Positions 51,403 through 60,924 of a DNA stretch of 64,000 bases are shown piece by piece. Position 1 is the first letter of the stretch. Each line of letters opens with the position of its first letter. The stretch is from Bacteroidota bacterium (lineage in GTDB: Bacteria; Bacteroidota; Bacteroidia; B-17B0; Aurantibacillaceae): positions 1 through 64,000 of the forward strand of contig JAFDXR010000020.1 of NCBI GenBank assembly GCA_018267825.1, written 5' to 3'. Position numbers and translations under genes: made by a program. Below the pieces are notes generated by a model. It had not been told where the DNA came from. It did not search any database and saw only the letters and a list, made by a program, of their open reading frames with translations.

Positions 51403-53811
51403 ATGACAAACGAACAGAAGATCAACCTGATTGCACAAAAAATCCTTTTATTGTCGAAACAGGTTGACCAGCATCGTCATGAGCTGGATCAATTGGCCCG
51501 GGAACTCGAAGCGCTAAAGGGCTCTTCGGTTACGACAACTGCGCCACCCATAACACATGTTCAGCAACCGGTGACACCACCGGTTCTCGAAGAGAAAATC
51601 CCGGTAGAAGAGATAGAAGATGTTGTGAAGGAGCCTGTTATTTCTGTCAGCGAACCACAAAAACAGGTATCACAGCCTGTGCCACTATATCAGCAACCGG
51701 TAAAAGAAAAAAAGACAACCACACTCGAAGAGAAAATCGGTTCGAAACTGTTCAGTATCATCGGGATTATTGTGCTCGTACTGGGCGTGTCGATTGGTGT
51801 AAAATACGCCATCGATAAAGACATGATCAATGAAACAGGAAGGTTGGTTCTCGGATTCGCTGCAGGTTTAATCTTAATGGGTTTCGCGTTTTTCTTCAAA
51901 AAGAAATATACAGTGTTCAGTGCCGTACTTCTGAGTGGGGCCATGGCCATCATGTATTTTACTACATACCTGGGGTATTCAAGCTATCATAAATATCCGG
52001 CAGGTGTGGCTTTTGCGGTTATGGCTCTTTTTACGGTATTTACGGTATTAGCCGCCAATATTTACAACTTCGAGGTTATTGCACTCATTGGCCTGGTGGG
52101 AGGCTATGCATTGCCACCATTGCTTAGCACAGGCGGCGGACAGATCGAATATATGTTTGGCTTTATGTTATTGCTGAACCTGGGCGTGCTGGCCCTGTCG
52201 TTCCTCAAGTACTGGAAGTTTGTAAACCACGTGGCTTATGCATTAACCTGGCTTATTTTTGTATCGTGGATGACCGTGTCTTATGATCCTCATGTTTACT
52301 TTGGACGCACCATGCTGTTTGCAACAGCATTCTTCCTGGTGTTTTACTTATCCTTTATTGCCTACAAACTATTCCGCAACAAGCCTTTCTCTGCCTGGGA
52401 TGTGATTCTGGTTATGAGCAACAGTATGATTTATTTCGGGGTTGGTTACAATGCTCTTTCCAGGGGAGAACATAATACATACGAAAGATTCGAGGGTTTA
52501 TTCTGTGTGCTTAATGCAGCCATTCATTTATCGTTTGCCTTTTTATGCCGTAAAAAAGAACTGGCCGATAAAACCATTTTTCATTTCATCCTGGCCATGG
52601 TTATCAGTTTCCTGACTATAGCCGTGCCGGTTCAGCTCGACGGAAACTACGTAACCCTGATCTGGTTCATGGAATTGATGGTGCTGCTCTGGATGTGGAG
52701 ACGCTTTGAATCGCTATTGTATTTTATACTGGCCTCGGCTGTCGGTGTTCTGGCTTTTGGTAGCCTCATGAACGACTGGACCATGTATTTCGATGGTTAC
52801 GACCTGTTGCTTCCATTGGGCACAAACCGTTATTTTATAACCGGTTTGTTTGGTATAGCAGCTTACTGGGGCGCCTGGCTTCTGTTACGTAATAGCAAAG
52901 AACAAAAGCCTGCCTATGCCGGGTTTGTTTCCGGAATCCGCTACATGGTGCTTGTCATGGCCCTGTTCGTGACTTATTTCACATTTGAAAACGAAATATC
53001 CCTGTACTTCCAGCAGCAGTATAAAGCCAGTGTGGCCATGATTAAAGATGGCTATGGGGGGAGTTACGAAACATACGATCATACCTGGAAGAGTTTTAAA
53101 GCCATCTGGATTCTGAATTACACAGCTGTGTTTCTCGTGGTACTGGGCCTTACTGCGATGAAACGGTTTAAGGACAGTATAGGCACCTATATCAGCTGGG
53201 GGCTCACCCTGGTGTTTATCTTTGGCTCCATGCTGGTAGGGCTTATCACACTGTCATCACTGAGGCCGGAGTCACACCTGTTGAATGGCGATACGCAGTT
53301 TGTAATAACGTCATGGAACACAGGCATCCGTTATGTGTATCTCCTGTTTATGGCCCTGCCGGTGGCAATGATTTATTTGTACCGCAATTCAGACCTGATG
53401 AAACCGTTGCGACCGGTTAATACGGCCCTGTTCCATGTTATTCTGCTGATCTTCCTGAGCTCGGAGTTAACCAATCAAATGATCGCTTCGCATCCGCTGG
53501 ATTACCTGCACTTCCGTAAAGTATCTTTCAGGATGGGGTACACGGTTCTGTGGGGTGTGTATTCCATGTTGCTCATTGTATATGGTATTATACGCCAGCA
53601 TAAAATGCTCCGTATTCTGGCCATGGTATTGTTCGGGGTTACCATTATCAAGCTGGCTATCGATGCCCTGAGCATGACACAGGGTTACAGGCTTATTGTG
53701 TTTATTACCATTGGAGTTATTCTCCTGCTTGTATCCTTTATGTACCAGAAGTTTAAAAACGTTTTATTTGGAAATGACAGTGAAGAGAATCATGAAACAA
53801 AACCTGAATAA
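51403..53811 (+). CDS. DUF2339 multispanning membrane protein
   Basis: The 802-residue protein has a coiled-coil N-terminus (residues 1-45), a Pro/Val/Gln-rich linker (TTTAPPITHVQQPVTPP) and then about 22 membrane helices from residue 110 to the end (GSKLFSIIGIIVLVLGVSIGVKYA is the family's first helix pair). DUF2339 proteins have no proven function; association with cell-envelope assembly is a guess. It overlaps the DUF3999 gene by 20 bases, an arrangement seen in several phyla, so the two products likely act together. Confidence 0.9.
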   Translation: MTNEQKINLIAQKILLLSKQVDQHRHELDQLARELEALKGSSVTTTAPPITHVQQPVTPPVLEEKIPVEEIEDVVKEPVISVSEPQKQVSQPVPLYQQPVKEKKTTTLEEKIGSKLFSIIGIIVLVLGVSIGVKYAIDKDMINETGRLVLGFAAGLILMGFAFFFKKKYTVFSAVLLSGAMAIMYFTTYLGYSSYHKYPAGVAFAVMALFTVFTVLAANIYNFEVIALIGLVGGYALPPLLSTGGGQIEYMFGFMLLLNLGVLALSFLKYWKFVNHVAYALTWLIFVSWMTVSYDPHVYFGRTMLFATAFFLVFYLSFIAYKLFRNKPFSAWDVILVMSNSMIYFGVGYNALSRGEHNTYERFEGLFCVLNAAIHLSFAFLCRKKELADKTIFHFILAMVISFLTIAVPVQLDGNYVTLIWFMELMVLLWMWRRFESLLYFILASAVGVLAFGSLMNDWTMYFDGYDLLLPLGTNRYFITGLFGIAAYWGAWLLLRNSKEQKPAYAGFVSGIRYMVLVMALFVTYFTFENEISLYFQQQYKASVAMIKDGYGGSYETYDHTWKSFKAIWILNYTAVFLVVLGLTAMKRFKDSIGTYISWGLTLVFIFGSMLVGLITLSSLRPESHLLNGDTQFVITSWNTGIRYVYLLFMALPVAMIYLYRNSDLMKPLRPVNTALFHVILLIFLSSELTNQMIASHPLDYLHFRKVSFRMGYTVLWGVYSMLLIVYGIIRQHKMLRILAMVLFGVTIIKLAIDALSMTQGYRLIVFITIGVILLLVSFMYQKFKNVLFGNDSEENHETKPE

Positions 53812-55072
53812 AGTAACCGCCTGCATATTTACTTTACTGCTTGTATCCTTCGGAGCCAGGGCCCAGCTGAAATCATACAGCTATTACAATTCCATTTTTC
53901 CGGTTGATACGACCGCGTATTATAAACTGCCGGTTCCGAATAGTGTTTTATTCCATGCCGGTAAACCCCCGGTGATGCGGGTTTATGAACTGTCCGGAAA
54001 AGATACACTGGAAGTGCCTTACCTCCGTGGAACCGACAGTTACGGAAAGTACGATCAATATGTGTATCCAATCAAAACGATCAATCAGAGTTTTATATCT
54101 CACAAAACATCCTATTACACATTTGTGTGTGATACGGACCTGGTGTATTCGAGCCTGAACCTGACATTCAGGGAAAGCGAATACGATAAGGATGTTGTGC
54201 TGGAGGGAAGCGATGATAATAAGATCTGGAAAACGATTGCTGAATACGATAAGCTGTTCAGTTTTAACCGTTCTGCCAGCGATCGCTATACCAGGAGCCG
54301 TATTTATTTTCCGCCGCAAAACTACCGTTACCTGCGGGTAAGTATAGACGATAGTCACAGCGCCCGTGTCAACCTGCAGGAAGCTTCCCTGCTTTGTACA
54401 TACGAGGTGCCCGACGATCCCACAGAGGAGATTATTCCGATGACGATGAAGCGTTATGAAGATAAACAGGCAAAAAAAACGGTGCTGATGTGCCGGTTCT
54501 CCCGCCGCTACAATGTTACAGCCCTTAAATTTGATATAAAACATGATGCGCCGTTTTTCAGGCGCGACATACATGTATACCAGAGCGGACTGAATATACA
54601 GAAGAAAAAGGAATGGTACATCTACCGCGACGAATACCTGGTTTCAAACGCATATAATTATATCCCTCTGGCCGACCCATACCTTAATGAGCTTAACGTG
54701 GAAGAACTGAAAATAGAGATCGACAACCTCGATGATCAGCCCCTGAAAGACATTGGCCTCATTGTTTACACGAACACGGAGATGCTGAGACTCAAACTGG
54801 AAAAAGGAAAAGAATATGTGCTGGCTTATGGAAAAGACAAAGATCATGAACCACAGTACGACATTGAGCATTTCAGGCATACACTGCCGAGAAAAATCAG
54901 TACGGCCAAACTGGGAGATATGCATGTGATTGAGCACCAGGTGACTCCGGTGGAGAAAAATGAACCCTTTTTCAAAAGCAATGCCTGGATCTGGGGACTG
55001 ATGATCGCATCTATTATACTCATTGGCGGTTTTGCAGTATCCCTTCTGAAGCAGCCGGGGAAGGGCAAGTAG
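53792..55072 (+). CDS. DUF3999-like membrane-anchored protein
   Basis: The 426-residue protein starts MKQNLNKVTACIFTLLLVSFGARAQ (signal peptide), chosen over longer frames. The periplasmic part is a run of beta-domains (LKSYSYYNSIFPVDTTAYYKLPVPNS split across strands, ending GKDKDHEPQYDIEHF). A C-terminal membrane helix follows (WIWGLMIASIILIGGFAVSLLK). This layout and its overlap with the DUF2339 gene fit the DUF3999 family. Function unknown. It may form a periplasmic partner of the multispanning protein. Confidence 0.85.
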   Translation: MKQNLNKVTACIFTLLLVSFGARAQLKSYSYYNSIFPVDTTAYYKLPVPNSVLFHAGKPPVMRVYELSGKDTLEVPYLRGTDSYGKYDQYVYPIKTINQSFISHKTSYYTFVCDTDLVYSSLNLTFRESEYDKDVVLEGSDDNKIWKTIAEYDKLFSFNRSASDRYTRSRIYFPPQNYRYLRVSIDDSHSARVNLQEASLLCTYEVPDDPTEEIIPMTMKRYEDKQAKKTVLMCRFSRRYNVTALKFDIKHDAPFFRRDIHVYQSGLNIQKKKEWYIYRDEYLVSNAYNYIPLADPYLNELNVEELKIEIDNLDDQPLKDIGLIVYTNTEMLRLKLEKGKEYVLAYGKDKDHEPQYDIEHFRHTLPRKISTAKLGDMHVIEHQVTPVEKNEPFFKSNAWIWGLMIASIILIGGFAVSLLKQPGKGK

Positions 55073-55082
55073 CCCGTATCGC

Positions 55083-55111
55083 TTGACATCAGCTAAAAAA
55101 GTGTATATTTG
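55083..55111 (+). promoter_or_regulatory. Promoter of the CorC/HlyC gene
   Basis: TTG (55083-55085) is followed after 18 bases by an exact TATATTTG -7 element (55104-55111). Transcription would start near 55118, giving a leader of about 17 bases before the ATG at 55135. Confidence 0.6.
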
Positions 55112-55134
55112 CTATACAGTATTTATTTCTATAT

Positions 55135-56445
55135 ATGGGCGGTGACCTTTTATTAACTTCTTTATTAATCTTACTCAACGGTTTTTTTGTAGCAGCAGAA
55201 TTTGCCCTGGTTAAAGTCAGGTCATCACAACTGGATTTAAAAGCACAGAAAGGAAGCAACCGGGCCAGAATTGCCAAAATACTGGTGAGTAAGCTGGATG
55301 CGTATTTATCGGCCACCCAGCTGGGTATTACACTGGCCAGTCTGGCATTGGGTGCCGTGGGCGAGGAAGTGATTTCGGAAATTGTCATCAAAATTCTGCA
55401 CCGTTTCGGCTATGCCTCAAATCCTGTAACGGCGCACAGCATTGCTATCCCGGTCGCTTTAACCTTCCTGACGGTATTTCACGTGATCCTGGGTGAACAG
55501 ATTCCGAAAATGTTCGGAATCAAATATTCCATGGAAACGACGCTTTTTATAGCCTGGCCTTTACGTATTTTCTATTTCATATTCAGTCCTTTTATCTGGT
55601 TCCTCAACAAATCCTCCAATTTTCTGCTGAGGTTAATGGGCGTTAAAAAAATAGGGGAGGAAGAGGTACACACCGAAGAAGAACTTCGCCTGATCCTGAC
55701 CGAAAGCGAAGAGGGCGGCGCTATCAAACCCAGTGAAAATGAGCTGATCCAGAATGTATTTGATTTCGATGATCGCATTGTGCGCCAGATTATGGTGCCT
55801 CAGAACCGCGTCACAGCCATTGATGTAGAGGCACTGGATAAAGACGGGATCATCCAGACAATTACTGAAGAAGGCTTCTCGCGTTACCCGGTTTACCTGG
55901 GCGATATCGATAATATTATTGGTGTTATTTACGCCAAGGATTTATTCAAGGATGTTATATCCAAAAAATTCAAAACGATTAAAGACATCATGCGCCCGGC
56001 TCACTTTATCCCGGAAAGTATGAAGATCAATGATCTGTTGCGCGATTTTCAGAAACTCCATATCCAGATTGCCATTGTAACCAATGAATTTGGCGCCACA
56101 GCCGGGATTGTTACCATGGAAGATATTATCGAAGAACTCGTGGGCGAAATCCAGGATGAGCACGATGAGGAAAAACCGGACGTGGAGAAAAAGAGCGATA
56201 CCGAATTTATTGTAAAGGCACACAGCAATATTATTGATGTGAATGAGGCCTTACCAATGGCGCTTCCTGAGAATCCGAAATATGAAACGGTTTCGGGCTT
56301 CATTAACTTTTTATGGGGACGTATCCCGGCTGTGAACGAAAAGCGTATATACGCCGGCTACGAGATCATTATTCTTCAACGCAAAAAGCAGACAGTGGAA
56401 CTTGTGAAGCTAAGGGTTATTGATCCTGCAGCACATGGTTCCTGA
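55135..56445 (+). CDS. CNNM/CorC-HlyC family membrane protein with CBS domains
   Basis: The 436-residue protein has an N-terminal CNNM membrane domain (about residues 1-190, three to four helices, with LLTSLLILLNGFFVAAEFALVKVRSSQL), two CBS domains (about 205-330, QNRVTAIDVEA, RPAHFIPESMKINDLLRDFQ) and a C-terminal CorC_HlyC domain. TAGIVTMEDIIEELVGEIQDE is the family signature. It is thought to move or regulate Mg2+ or Co2+, with nucleotides bound by the CBS pair. The older name 'hemolysin' has no support here. Confidence 0.93.
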   Translation: MGGDLLLTSLLILLNGFFVAAEFALVKVRSSQLDLKAQKGSNRARIAKILVSKLDAYLSATQLGITLASLALGAVGEEVISEIVIKILHRFGYASNPVTAHSIAIPVALTFLTVFHVILGEQIPKMFGIKYSMETTLFIAWPLRIFYFIFSPFIWFLNKSSNFLLRLMGVKKIGEEEVHTEEELRLILTESEEGGAIKPSENELIQNVFDFDDRIVRQIMVPQNRVTAIDVEALDKDGIIQTITEEGFSRYPVYLGDIDNIIGVIYAKDLFKDVISKKFKTIKDIMRPAHFIPESMKINDLLRDFQKLHIQIAIVTNEFGATAGIVTMEDIIEELVGEIQDEHDEEKPDVEKKSDTEFIVKAHSNIIDVNEALPMALPENPKYETVSGFINFLWGRIPAVNEKRIYAGYEIIILQRKKQTVELVKLRVIDPAAHGS

Positions 56446-56462
56446 ACGGCGTTTATTCCATT

Positions 56463-57722
56463 TTAATTGTCGAGGTAAATCCGCCCCTGCCGCCAGAAAT
56501 CAACGGCCTGGTACCAGGGTGTTTTGAAAATTTCGCTGCGTTCAAGCGTGTAGTCATTATCTGTAAAAGGGTTCAAAACCTTGAGGAACGAAAATACCAG
56601 TGAGTTGGGGTTCCCACTTTCTCCATAGACCCAGGCTTCGCCATTCTTACGTTTAATAACCATATTGGGTGCACCAAATACGATGTATACCATACCACGG
56701 TCTGTTTTCCAGCCCTCGCGGTGACTGGTAAATAATTTATTGGACTCCTGCACACGGCCGTAATATTTCCGGATCAGTTCATGTGCCCTTTCGTTGCTTC
56801 CGGCAATATCGAGCCAGAACTTGTCAATGGCGGTTTTCTGGTCGGGGGCATTGATGGCAGCATCAAATTCTTTTTTCGACATAATGTAACGCGTGGCCAG
56901 GATCATCTGGTAGGTATTACTGATTTTGGGGTAGGAGGGCTCATACACAAAACAGGTAACACCATCTTTCGTTTCGGCATCGGTACGTATATGGTAAAAA
57001 CCTTTATCGGGTAGTGTTAAATGCAGGAGATCGTTTGATTTGCTGATAGTAAAACTGGAATCCGGTTTGTACGAAAAATGCTCCATGGGCTCTGCCGAAA
57101 ACGGAGGCTTGGCAATTTTGAAATCCTTATAAAAATAATCAACGGTAAATACCATATCAGGATTGGTCTGTGTTTCGAGACTAATGCTTTCACCGGCTGA
57201 AAAATAGGAGTCGAAATGAATGGAGCCATTGGCATTCCGGATCAGAAAGTTCTGCCGGGTCACATGCGACGATTTATCAATAAACTGGGGGTATACGTAC
57301 TGCGCATGTTTATTGACATCAGTTACGGTTATTTCCCCGAAATACATGTTGCCGTGATGTGCTTTAATGGCAAAGTTACCCGTGAGGTGCTTTGTGCCTA
57401 CATTCAGCTGCCTATCGTATATGTGAACTGTGATGGAATCATATAGCGGTTTAAAATCGGGTTCAAAAGCACTTTTGAAAAACAAACGGCACCCGCTGTA
57501 AAAATAATTGCTGGTATCGGTTTTCTTATAAATAAGAGCTTCATTGTAGATGTCATAATACACCATGCTGATGCTGTCGTTGAGGTGATATACACAAAAA
57601 CGGGCATTGAGCTCATTGTTTTCTTTTTTGTAGAGCTTTTCATTCCGGGATTGCGTTACACGCGGCTGTGTACACGAAACCAGAACAATGAGGCATAATA
57701 TAACCGGCAGAAACTGCTTCAT
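56463..57722 (-). CDS. GWxTD-domain lipoprotein
   Basis: The 419-residue protein begins with a lipoprotein signal (LCLIVLVSCTQPR, Cys at about 18). The middle is beta-rich. The C-terminal domain carries GWKTDRGMVYIVFGAPNMV, the GWxTD motif, with EAWVYGE and LERSEIFKTPWYQAVDFWRQG. GWxTD proteins are common in Bacteroidota and their role is unsettled; periplasmic proteostasis is one suggestion. It overlaps nothing and lies four bases downstream of bshA, so it may be co-transcribed with bshA and tilS. Confidence 0.9.
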   Translation of the reverse strand: MKQFLPVILCLIVLVSCTQPRVTQSRNEKLYKKENNELNARFCVYHLNDSISMVYYDIYNEALIYKKTDTSNYFYSGCRLFFKSAFEPDFKPLYDSITVHIYDRQLNVGTKHLTGNFAIKAHHGNMYFGEITVTDVNKHAQYVYPQFIDKSSHVTRQNFLIRNANGSIHFDSYFSAGESISLETQTNPDMVFTVDYFYKDFKIAKPPFSAEPMEHFSYKPDSSFTISKSNDLLHLTLPDKGFYHIRTDAETKDGVTCFVYEPSYPKISNTYQMILATRYIMSKKEFDAAINAPDQKTAIDKFWLDIAGSNERAHELIRKYYGRVQESNKLFTSHREGWKTDRGMVYIVFGAPNMVIKRKNGEAWVYGESGNPNSLVFSFLKVLNPFTDNDYTLERSEIFKTPWYQAVDFWRQGRIYLDN

Positions 57723-57726
57723 ACAT

Positions 57727-58866
57727 TTAGGTGGTGGCAGCCATGCGGCTTACCACGTGCTCGTAGATCGATTCATATTTTGGCAGGATTACTTCCAGGT
57801 CAAATGTTTTGGCTTGTTCAAATGCCTGCTTCTTAAATTGTTTCAGGGTATGATCGTCTTTTAAAATATGAATGGCATTTTTTGCCATGTCTTCATAATC
57901 ACCCACATTGCTCAGGAAACCTGATTTACCATGGATGTTTAACTCCGGCAAACCACCCGTGTTGGTTGATATTACAGGCATTTTCATAGCCATGGCTTCC
58001 AGTGCGGCCAGGCCGAAACTTTCGGTTTCAGATGGCAGAATAAATAAGTCGCCCACAGCCAGGATATCGCGCGGATTGGCAATTTTTCCCAATGAAATAA
58101 TATCATTGCAGGTGTTGAGCTGGCGGCAGAGTTTTTCTATGTTGGAACGCTCAGGACCATCACCCACCAGGATCAGTTTACTTGGTACGGTCTTACGCAC
58201 AATGTCAAACACACGGAGCACATCTTCCACGCGCTTTACTTTACGGAAATTGGATACGTGCACCATGACCCGCTCATTGGGCGCAGCATAATGGTTGCGG
58301 TGACATAACGGTTTGGCGGTGGTATACTCTTTTATATTGATAAAGTTCGGTATCACATGAATGTCTTTTTCAATATGGAACTGGGCCAGTGTGTCATCTT
58401 TCAGGCTTTGTGAAACGGAGGTGATGGCATCGCTGTGGTTCAGCGAAAAACGGATCACCGATTCAAACGACGGGTCGCGCCCTACCAGTGTAATGTCGGT
58501 ACCGTGCAAGGTGGTAATGTAAGGGATGTCAATGCCTTCGTGTTTTAAGATCTGCTGCGCCAGGTAAGCCGCCGCTGCATGAGGTATGGCATAATGTACG
58601 TGGAGCAGGTCGAGTTTTTCATAACGTGCCACGTCCACCATTTTACTGGACAGTGCCGATTCATAAGGCTGGTAATCAAATAGGGGGTAGTCATTTACAC
58701 TTACCTCGTGATAGAAAATATTTTCGGTAAAATGATCGAGCCTGAATGGCTGTGAGTAGGTAATGAAATGTATTTTATGTCCTTTTTTGGCAAGGGCGAT
58801 TCCGAGTTCTGTGGCTACTACGCCGCTACCCCCGAAAGTAGGGTAGCAAACAATTCCGATGTTCAT
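57727..58866 (-). CDS. bshA: N-acetyl-alpha-D-glucosaminyl L-malate synthase (bacillithiol synthesis)
   Basis: The 379-residue GT4-family (GT-B fold) enzyme makes the first bacillithiol precursor from UDP-GlcNAc and L-malate. It starts MNIGIVCYPTFGGSGVVATELGIALAKKGH with the Gly-rich loop and has HFITYSQPFRL, TLHGTDITLVG and VSNFRKVKRVEDV. The C-terminal FGLAALEAMAMKMPVISTNTGG holds the conserved Glu. Its ends match BshA more closely than generic glycosyltransferases. It sits between tilS and the GWxTD gene, two and four bases from its neighbours. Confidence 0.93.
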   Translation of the reverse strand: MNIGIVCYPTFGGSGVVATELGIALAKKGHKIHFITYSQPFRLDHFTENIFYHEVSVNDYPLFDYQPYESALSSKMVDVARYEKLDLLHVHYAIPHAAAAYLAQQILKHEGIDIPYITTLHGTDITLVGRDPSFESVIRFSLNHSDAITSVSQSLKDDTLAQFHIEKDIHVIPNFINIKEYTTAKPLCHRNHYAAPNERVMVHVSNFRKVKRVEDVLRVFDIVRKTVPSKLILVGDGPERSNIEKLCRQLNTCNDIISLGKIANPRDILAVGDLFILPSETESFGLAALEAMAMKMPVISTNTGGLPELNIHGKSGFLSNVGDYEDMAKNAIHILKDDHTLKQFKKQAFEQAKTFDLEVILPKYESIYEHVVSRMAATT

Positions 58867-58868
58867 AG

Positions 58869-60191
58869 TTAAATGTAGGTAATTTTGAGAATACTTTTTG
58901 TGTTTTGGGTTAATTTAAAACGGTCGTCGATGCGGTGACCAATAATCCAGATAATATCATTTTCACTTGCCAGCAGCCAGGCCTGTTCTTTCTCGAAACG
59001 ATTCATTTTTTCCTGCGTAAAAAAATCACTCAGCTTTTTAAATCCGTTCATGCCCAGCGGTTTAAACTTATCGCCTTTCTGCCAATGCCGCAGGATCAGC
59101 GGAAATGAAACGACTTCAGCATCCAGCAAAGCCACGTGGGGCGCATGGATCAGATCAGCTTCGGCAATAAGTTCAATAGTTAGCTCTATGGGCAGATGAT
59201 GGATGTCTTCTGGCGTTTGAATGATATACGAAATATCATCATCCTGCGGATTTTGTTTTTTCACAACAATATAGCCGCGGTCCAGCGTCAGGGTATGGCC
59301 ATTGCCGTGAATCATTTTACCCGGCAGTGTTCCGGCTTCCAGCATTTTGAGCAGGGTGTCGAGCTGGCTCGAATTAAAACCGTAAGGATGCAGCCAATGG
59401 TAGATAAGTGTTTTCCGATGAGGTTCCGCTTTCAGGCGCTCCATCTGGATCCAGAGCAAACCATCACTTTTTTCGCAGAGCTGCTGAAACTTTGAAGCAC
59501 AGAATTCAGAAACAATCTTTTCACTTTCGCTGAGGTATTCCATATTCTGCATCATCGTTCTGCCAAAAGCCGGATTCAGTTTCTTGAACTCGGGAACAAT
59601 ATGCCGGCGAATGAAATTCCGTTTGTACTTCACTTCAATATTGCTGCTGTCTTCGCGGTAAGGCAGGTTATGCAGCCGGGCATAAGCCATCACATCGGCT
59701 TTGAACGCAAACAGTAGCGGCCTCACCACAAATCCCTGTAAGGCTTTAATCCCCTGGAGTCCGTTGATACCGGAACCCCTGATCAGGTTCACGAAAAATG
59801 TTTCAATGCTGTCGTCGGCATGATGCGCTGTGGCCACATACCTGTAACCATAGTGCTGCTGCAGTTCGGAAAACCAGTTGTAACGAAGTTCGCGCGCAGC
59901 CATTTGAATAGAAAGTCCGTTTTCTTCGGCATAATGCATTGTATCAAACCGAATATGGTAAAATACAACACCAAGGCTTTCTGCCATGTGGCGGCAAAAT
60001 GCTTCGTCGGCATCGGCTTCTGCACCACGCAGCATAAAATTGCAGTGCGCAATAGCAAAATGATATCCCTGGCTATGCAGGAGATGGGCCAGTACAACAG
60101 AATCCACTCCGCCGCTGAATCCCAGCAAAAGCCGGTCTCCTTTGCTGAAGAGCCCGCAATTCTGTATGTTTGAGAGGAATTGTTGTACCAT
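58869..60191 (-). CDS. tilS: tRNA(Ile)-lysidine synthetase
   Basis: The 440-residue enzyme adds lysine to C34 of tRNA-Ile(CAU) so that it reads AUA. It has the ATP-pyrophosphatase P-loop LLLGFSGGVDSVV (residues 21-33), the family HCNFMLRGAEADADE and ATAHHADDSIET, a middle domain and a C-terminal TilS domain (RHWQKGDKFKPLGMNGFKKLSDFF). I chose ATG at 60191 because the family starts a few residues before the P-loop. It is divergent from the YdeI-like gene 16 bases away. Confidence 0.94.
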   Translation of the reverse strand: MVQQFLSNIQNCGLFSKGDRLLLGFSGGVDSVVLAHLLHSQGYHFAIAHCNFMLRGAEADADEAFCRHMAESLGVVFYHIRFDTMHYAEENGLSIQMAARELRYNWFSELQQHYGYRYVATAHHADDSIETFFVNLIRGSGINGLQGIKALQGFVVRPLLFAFKADVMAYARLHNLPYREDSSNIEVKYKRNFIRRHIVPEFKKLNPAFGRTMMQNMEYLSESEKIVSEFCASKFQQLCEKSDGLLWIQMERLKAEPHRKTLIYHWLHPYGFNSSQLDTLLKMLEAGTLPGKMIHGNGHTLTLDRGYIVVKKQNPQDDDISYIIQTPEDIHHLPIELTIELIAEADLIHAPHVALLDAEVVSFPLILRHWQKGDKFKPLGMNGFKKLSDFFTQEKMNRFEKEQAWLLASENDIIWIIGHRIDDRFKLTQNTKSILKITYI

Positions 60192-60207
60192 ATGCAAATT
60201 TACTAAA

Positions 60208-60822
60208 ATGGCGAAAACAAAACATGTGGCAGATGCTTCCGAAAGGGTCGACGGGTATTTTGAAACCATGCCCGCCTGGAGCCGAACAATTTGTGAAAAG
60301 CTCCGGAAGATTGTTATGAAGAGCGATCCCGCGATGATTGAAGACTGGAAATGGGGTCCGAATTATTACTGCGACGGCGTGGTTTGCTGGATTGCGGGTT
60401 TTCAGAAATTTGTTAACCTGACGTTTTTTCAGGGTGTCATGCTCAAAGATAAACGGAAAATACTGCTGTCGAATCCCGGTACTTTGCATAACCGCCACAT
60501 CCGGTTCACAGACATTAAACAGATAGATGAAGATGTGATCCTGGAATACCTGATGGAAGCCATTGATAATAACCGGAAAGGCAAAGTCCTGAAAATAAGC
60601 CCGGATAAAACCGTCGACATTCCCACAGACATGAAGAAGGCCCTTAAAGCAGCCGGTATACTGGGGTATTTTGAAAATCTGGCTTTTTCGCACCGCAAGG
60701 AATATGTACGCTGGATCAACGACGCCAAAAGAGAGGAGACACGTATAAACCGCATTCAGAAAGCCATTTCTAAATTGGGGGAGCAGGAAATGCTTCACGA
60801 TAAATATAAAAAAAGTAAATAA
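60208..60822 (+). CDS. YdeI/OmdA-like protein with DUF1801 domain
   Basis: The 204-residue protein has an N-terminal DUF1801-type alpha/beta fold (SERVDGYFETMPAWSRTI, WGPNYYCDGVVCWIAGF, VNLTFFQGVML) and a C-terminal OmdA/YdeI helical part (VDIPTDMKKALKAAGILGYFENLAFSHRKEYVRWINDAKREETRINRI, split across helices). Members occur widely and are described as associated with the outer membrane protein OmpD, but a general biochemical role is not known. The start (ATG 60208) is set by the family N-terminus. Confidence 0.85.
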   Translation: MAKTKHVADASERVDGYFETMPAWSRTICEKLRKIVMKSDPAMIEDWKWGPNYYCDGVVCWIAGFQKFVNLTFFQGVMLKDKRKILLSNPGTLHNRHIRFTDIKQIDEDVILEYLMEAIDNNRKGKVLKISPDKTVDIPTDMKKALKAAGILGYFENLAFSHRKEYVRWINDAKREETRINRIQKAISKLGEQEMLHDKYKKSK

Positions 60823-60908
60823 AGAGTTGTGAAAACAGAATACCAGACGGAGCGGTTCAATGCCCGTATTTAATGACAACTGTCATTTCTATAAACGAAA
60901 TATTTTTT

Positions 60909-60916
60909 TAGCTTTG
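60909..60916 (+). promoter_or_regulatory. -7 element (TAGCTTTG) for kmo
   Basis: An exact TAnnTTTG match ends nine bases before the ATG at 60925. Transcription would begin almost at the start codon, so the mRNA may be leaderless or nearly so. Confidence 0.5.
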
Positions 60917-60924
60917 GAACCATT